Shown one piece after another: positions 62,995-64,000 of a stretch of DNA of 64,000 nt. Source of the DNA: Pseudomonas sp. FP1742 (GTDB lineage Bacteria > Pseudomonadota > Gammaproteobacteria > Pseudomonadales > Pseudomonadaceae); NCBI RefSeq assembly GCF_030687145.1, contig NZ_CP117460.1, positions 248,001 to 312,000 on the forward strand. The letters run 5' to 3'. Made by a program: the position numbers and the translations under genes. The notes under the pieces are model-generated. The model did no database searches. It was not told the DNA's origin and saw only the letters and a list, made by a program, of their open reading frames with translations. How positions within the stretch are numbered: position 1 is the first letter of the stretch; the number at the start of each line of letters is the position of its first letter.

Positions 62995-63020
62995 AAGCCG
63001 CCCTTCGGGGCGGCTTTTTT
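62995..63020 (+). terminator. Terminator of pckA
   Basis: AAGCCGCCC (62995-63003), TTCG tetraloop, GGGCGGCTT and a run of six T. Confidence 0.95.
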
Positions 63021-63119
63021 GTGGGCGCCGATTCATTTCCCTTGAAGCAGAACTGACAATATTTGCGCAGTAAACATGCTAAACAGCCAGAATAATTCCA
63101 CTTCTTTTGTCCTGATCCA

Positions 63120-63473
63120 CTAGACCTCTTCCACTTCCTGCGTGTCCCAGCGTTGCTTCTTGACCGCTTTGTAGAGCATCCCAATGGTCAGCGGCACTTT
63201 ATCGCCACGACCCTTCGCCCGGCGCTTGAGAAACACATCAAACCCTTCAGGCTGAAAGTACCGATACGCGTCGTAGTCGATAAAGTCGATGGAGAACTGT
63301 TCCTCCAGCGCTTCCATCAGCTGCCGAGCATCCGCGCCGTTACAGCCCAGGTCGAAGTTGATTGAGGTGCTGAGGCAGATGGTTTTGCGTTCGGGCAGGC
63401 CGAGTTCTTCGTGCAGCAGCTGCATGAGCAGGTGCATGGCGTGGTCGTCGGGGAAGTTGGGGGCGAGGTTCAT
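63120..63473 (-). CDS. DUF1493-family protein
   Basis: A 117-residue protein; the ATG ending at 63473 gives MNLAPNFPDDHAMHLLMQLL and fits the family, while a longer frame runs through the antitoxin relic. CLSTSINFDLGCNGADARQLMEAL is the acyl-carrier-like core seen in DUF1493 proteins, which are often found near fatty acid or type VI secretion related genes; the function is unknown. GDKVPLTIGMLYKAVKKQRW follows near the end. The ATG lies about 70 bases from the relic. Confidence 0.72.
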   Translation of the reverse strand: MNLAPNFPDDHAMHLLMQLLHEELGLPERKTICLSTSINFDLGCNGADARQLMEALEEQFSIDFIDYDAYRYFQPEGFDVFLKRRAKGRGDKVPLTIGMLYKAVKKQRWDTQEVEEV

Positions 63474-63540
63474 GGTGCGTCGTCCGTAAGGGGGTATGCC
63501 GATGAAGTGGCTTGAGTCTGATTTGGGCGAGTTTGAGAGA

Positions 63541-63672
63541 CCCGGCAGCCTTACGAATTTTTTTGACTTGTAACGCATCAGCATGGAGTTCGCGGGGAGG
63601 CTTTCGCTCATCGCGTAAGATTTCGTTCATCTGCTGCACACTTTCCATTAGCTCATCAAAAAATTTGCTCAT
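63541..63672 (-). pseudogene. Relic of a NadS/HigA-type antitoxin gene
   Basis: The first 44 residues from the ATG ending at 63672 (MSKFFDELMESVQQMNEILR, then RELHADALQVKKIRKAAG) match the N-terminus and first helix of NadS/HigA-type helix-turn-helix antitoxins. After IRKAAG the expected LSQxxFA...GTLRNWE segment is lost in all three frames, and the frame continues as meaningless RHTPLRTTHHEP sequence. The toxin gene normally upstream is also missing; that side is filled by a repeat (63714-63775). Broken antitoxin. Confidence 0.65.
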
Positions 63673-63713
63673 CGTAATCTCCAGTGTTCGATGACGGCTT
63701 TCGATGCTCTGCG

Positions 63714-63775
63714 TCCCAAGAGCCGAATGCGGAGCGTCCGTAGAGGCATTCCCACGCGGAGCGTGGGAATGATCT
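63714..63775. repeat. GATCATTCCCACGC-type repeat at the antitoxin relic
   Basis: GGAGCGTCCGTAGAGG followed by CATTCCCACGCGGAGCGTGGGAATG, the same family as 46815. It stands where the toxin gene would be expected. Confidence 0.75.
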
Positions 63776-63785
63776 TCATTCGGCG

Positions 63786-64000
63786 TCAGGCAGGCGCTGT
63801 CCAGTTCATCATGCGTTGCTGGGCGACTTTCAGCAGGTCGCAGCCGTCCTGGGTCAGGAGGAAGAGTGCATGGGTGATGTGGGGAATATCTTCGACGTCA
63901 CCGTGTTTGAAGCAAACGCAGTGCAGGGTTTTGAGGAGATCGCTGGAGGCTCGGATGCGCTGGAGGGCGGCTTCGAGGATGTCTTGGGGGTTGGCCTCTG
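63786..64000 (-). CDS. Hypothetical protein, C-terminal 70 residues (cut at window edge)
   Basis: An uninterrupted minus-strand frame from the right edge to a TGA at 63786. The visible part, from EANPQDILEAALQRIRASSD to LLKVAQQRMMNWTAPA, is helical and resembles the short helical Pseudomonas proteins of unknown function (for example the DUF3077/DUF6124 kind). Codon use is normal for the genome. No start visible, no function assigned. Confidence 0.6.
   Translation of the reverse strand, partial: EANPQDILEAALQRIRASSDLLKTLHCVCFKHGDVEDIPHITHALFLLTQDGCDLLKVAQQRMMNWTAPA

Overview
The window is a high-GC stretch of chromosome from a fluorescent Pseudomonas (P. fluorescens group). Pointers are the gene set (tauABCD, paired sfnB genes, oscA, a TriABC-type pump with two adaptors, rimB-rimK, hslR-hslO-pckA), the tight same-strand operons, and the roughly fifteen copies of the Pseudomonas-type intergenic repeat GTGGGAGCGGGCTTGCTCGCGAA, mostly in inverted pairs. 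No rRNA, tRNA, CRISPR array, prophage or intact insertion sequence was seen. Both edges cut genes: a GGDEF/EAL protein on the left and a small unknown protein on the right.

Left part (1-13.8 kb): the end of a c-di-GMP phosphodiesterase; the sulfate uptake operon oscA-sbp-cysT-cysW-cysA; a three-gene operon for a predicted membrane-type dehydrogenase (monohaem cytochrome c, small subunit, GMC flavoprotein with a 3Fe-4S motif and a C-terminal lectin-like domain); an Mpo1-family membrane protein; a Crp/Fnr regulator; a lone response-regulator receiver domain; and a divergent AraC regulator/fatty acid desaturase pair.

Middle part (14-52.5 kb): mostly sulfur acquisition and thiol metabolism. It holds an alpha/beta hydrolase, a sigma54-type AAA+ activator without an obvious DNA-binding domain, an orphan MetQ-like binding protein, a polar amino acid ABC operon, metQ-metN-metI, a flavin monooxygenase with two SfnB-type oxidoreductases, tcyJ-tcyL-tcyN with dcyD, epsC (O-acetylserine synthesis), tauABCD and gshA. 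Together they would take up sulfate, taurine, other organosulfur compounds, methionine and cystine, release sulfur, and feed cysteine and glutathione. AT-rich TTATTC/GAATA motifs lie upstream of several of these operons and may be binding sites of a common regulator such as CysB. Interspersed genes not obviously about sulfur are an RND efflux operon, an orphan AAA ATPase, a methyltransferase, betT with a palindrome resembling a BetI operator, an SDR/LysR pair and an aldo/keto reductase.

Right part (52.5-64 kb): housekeeping genes. These are a PaaI-type thioesterase, tex, ompR-envZ, rimB-rimK, hslR, hslO and pckA, then a DUF1493 gene, the relic of a toxin-antitoxin antitoxin gene, and the cut right-edge gene.

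The most unusual items are the GMC-lectin fusion, a hairpin that hides the ribosome binding site of that operon, the sigma54 activator with an altered GAFTGA loop and no helix-turn-helix, and the recurring motif shared by the sulfur operons.
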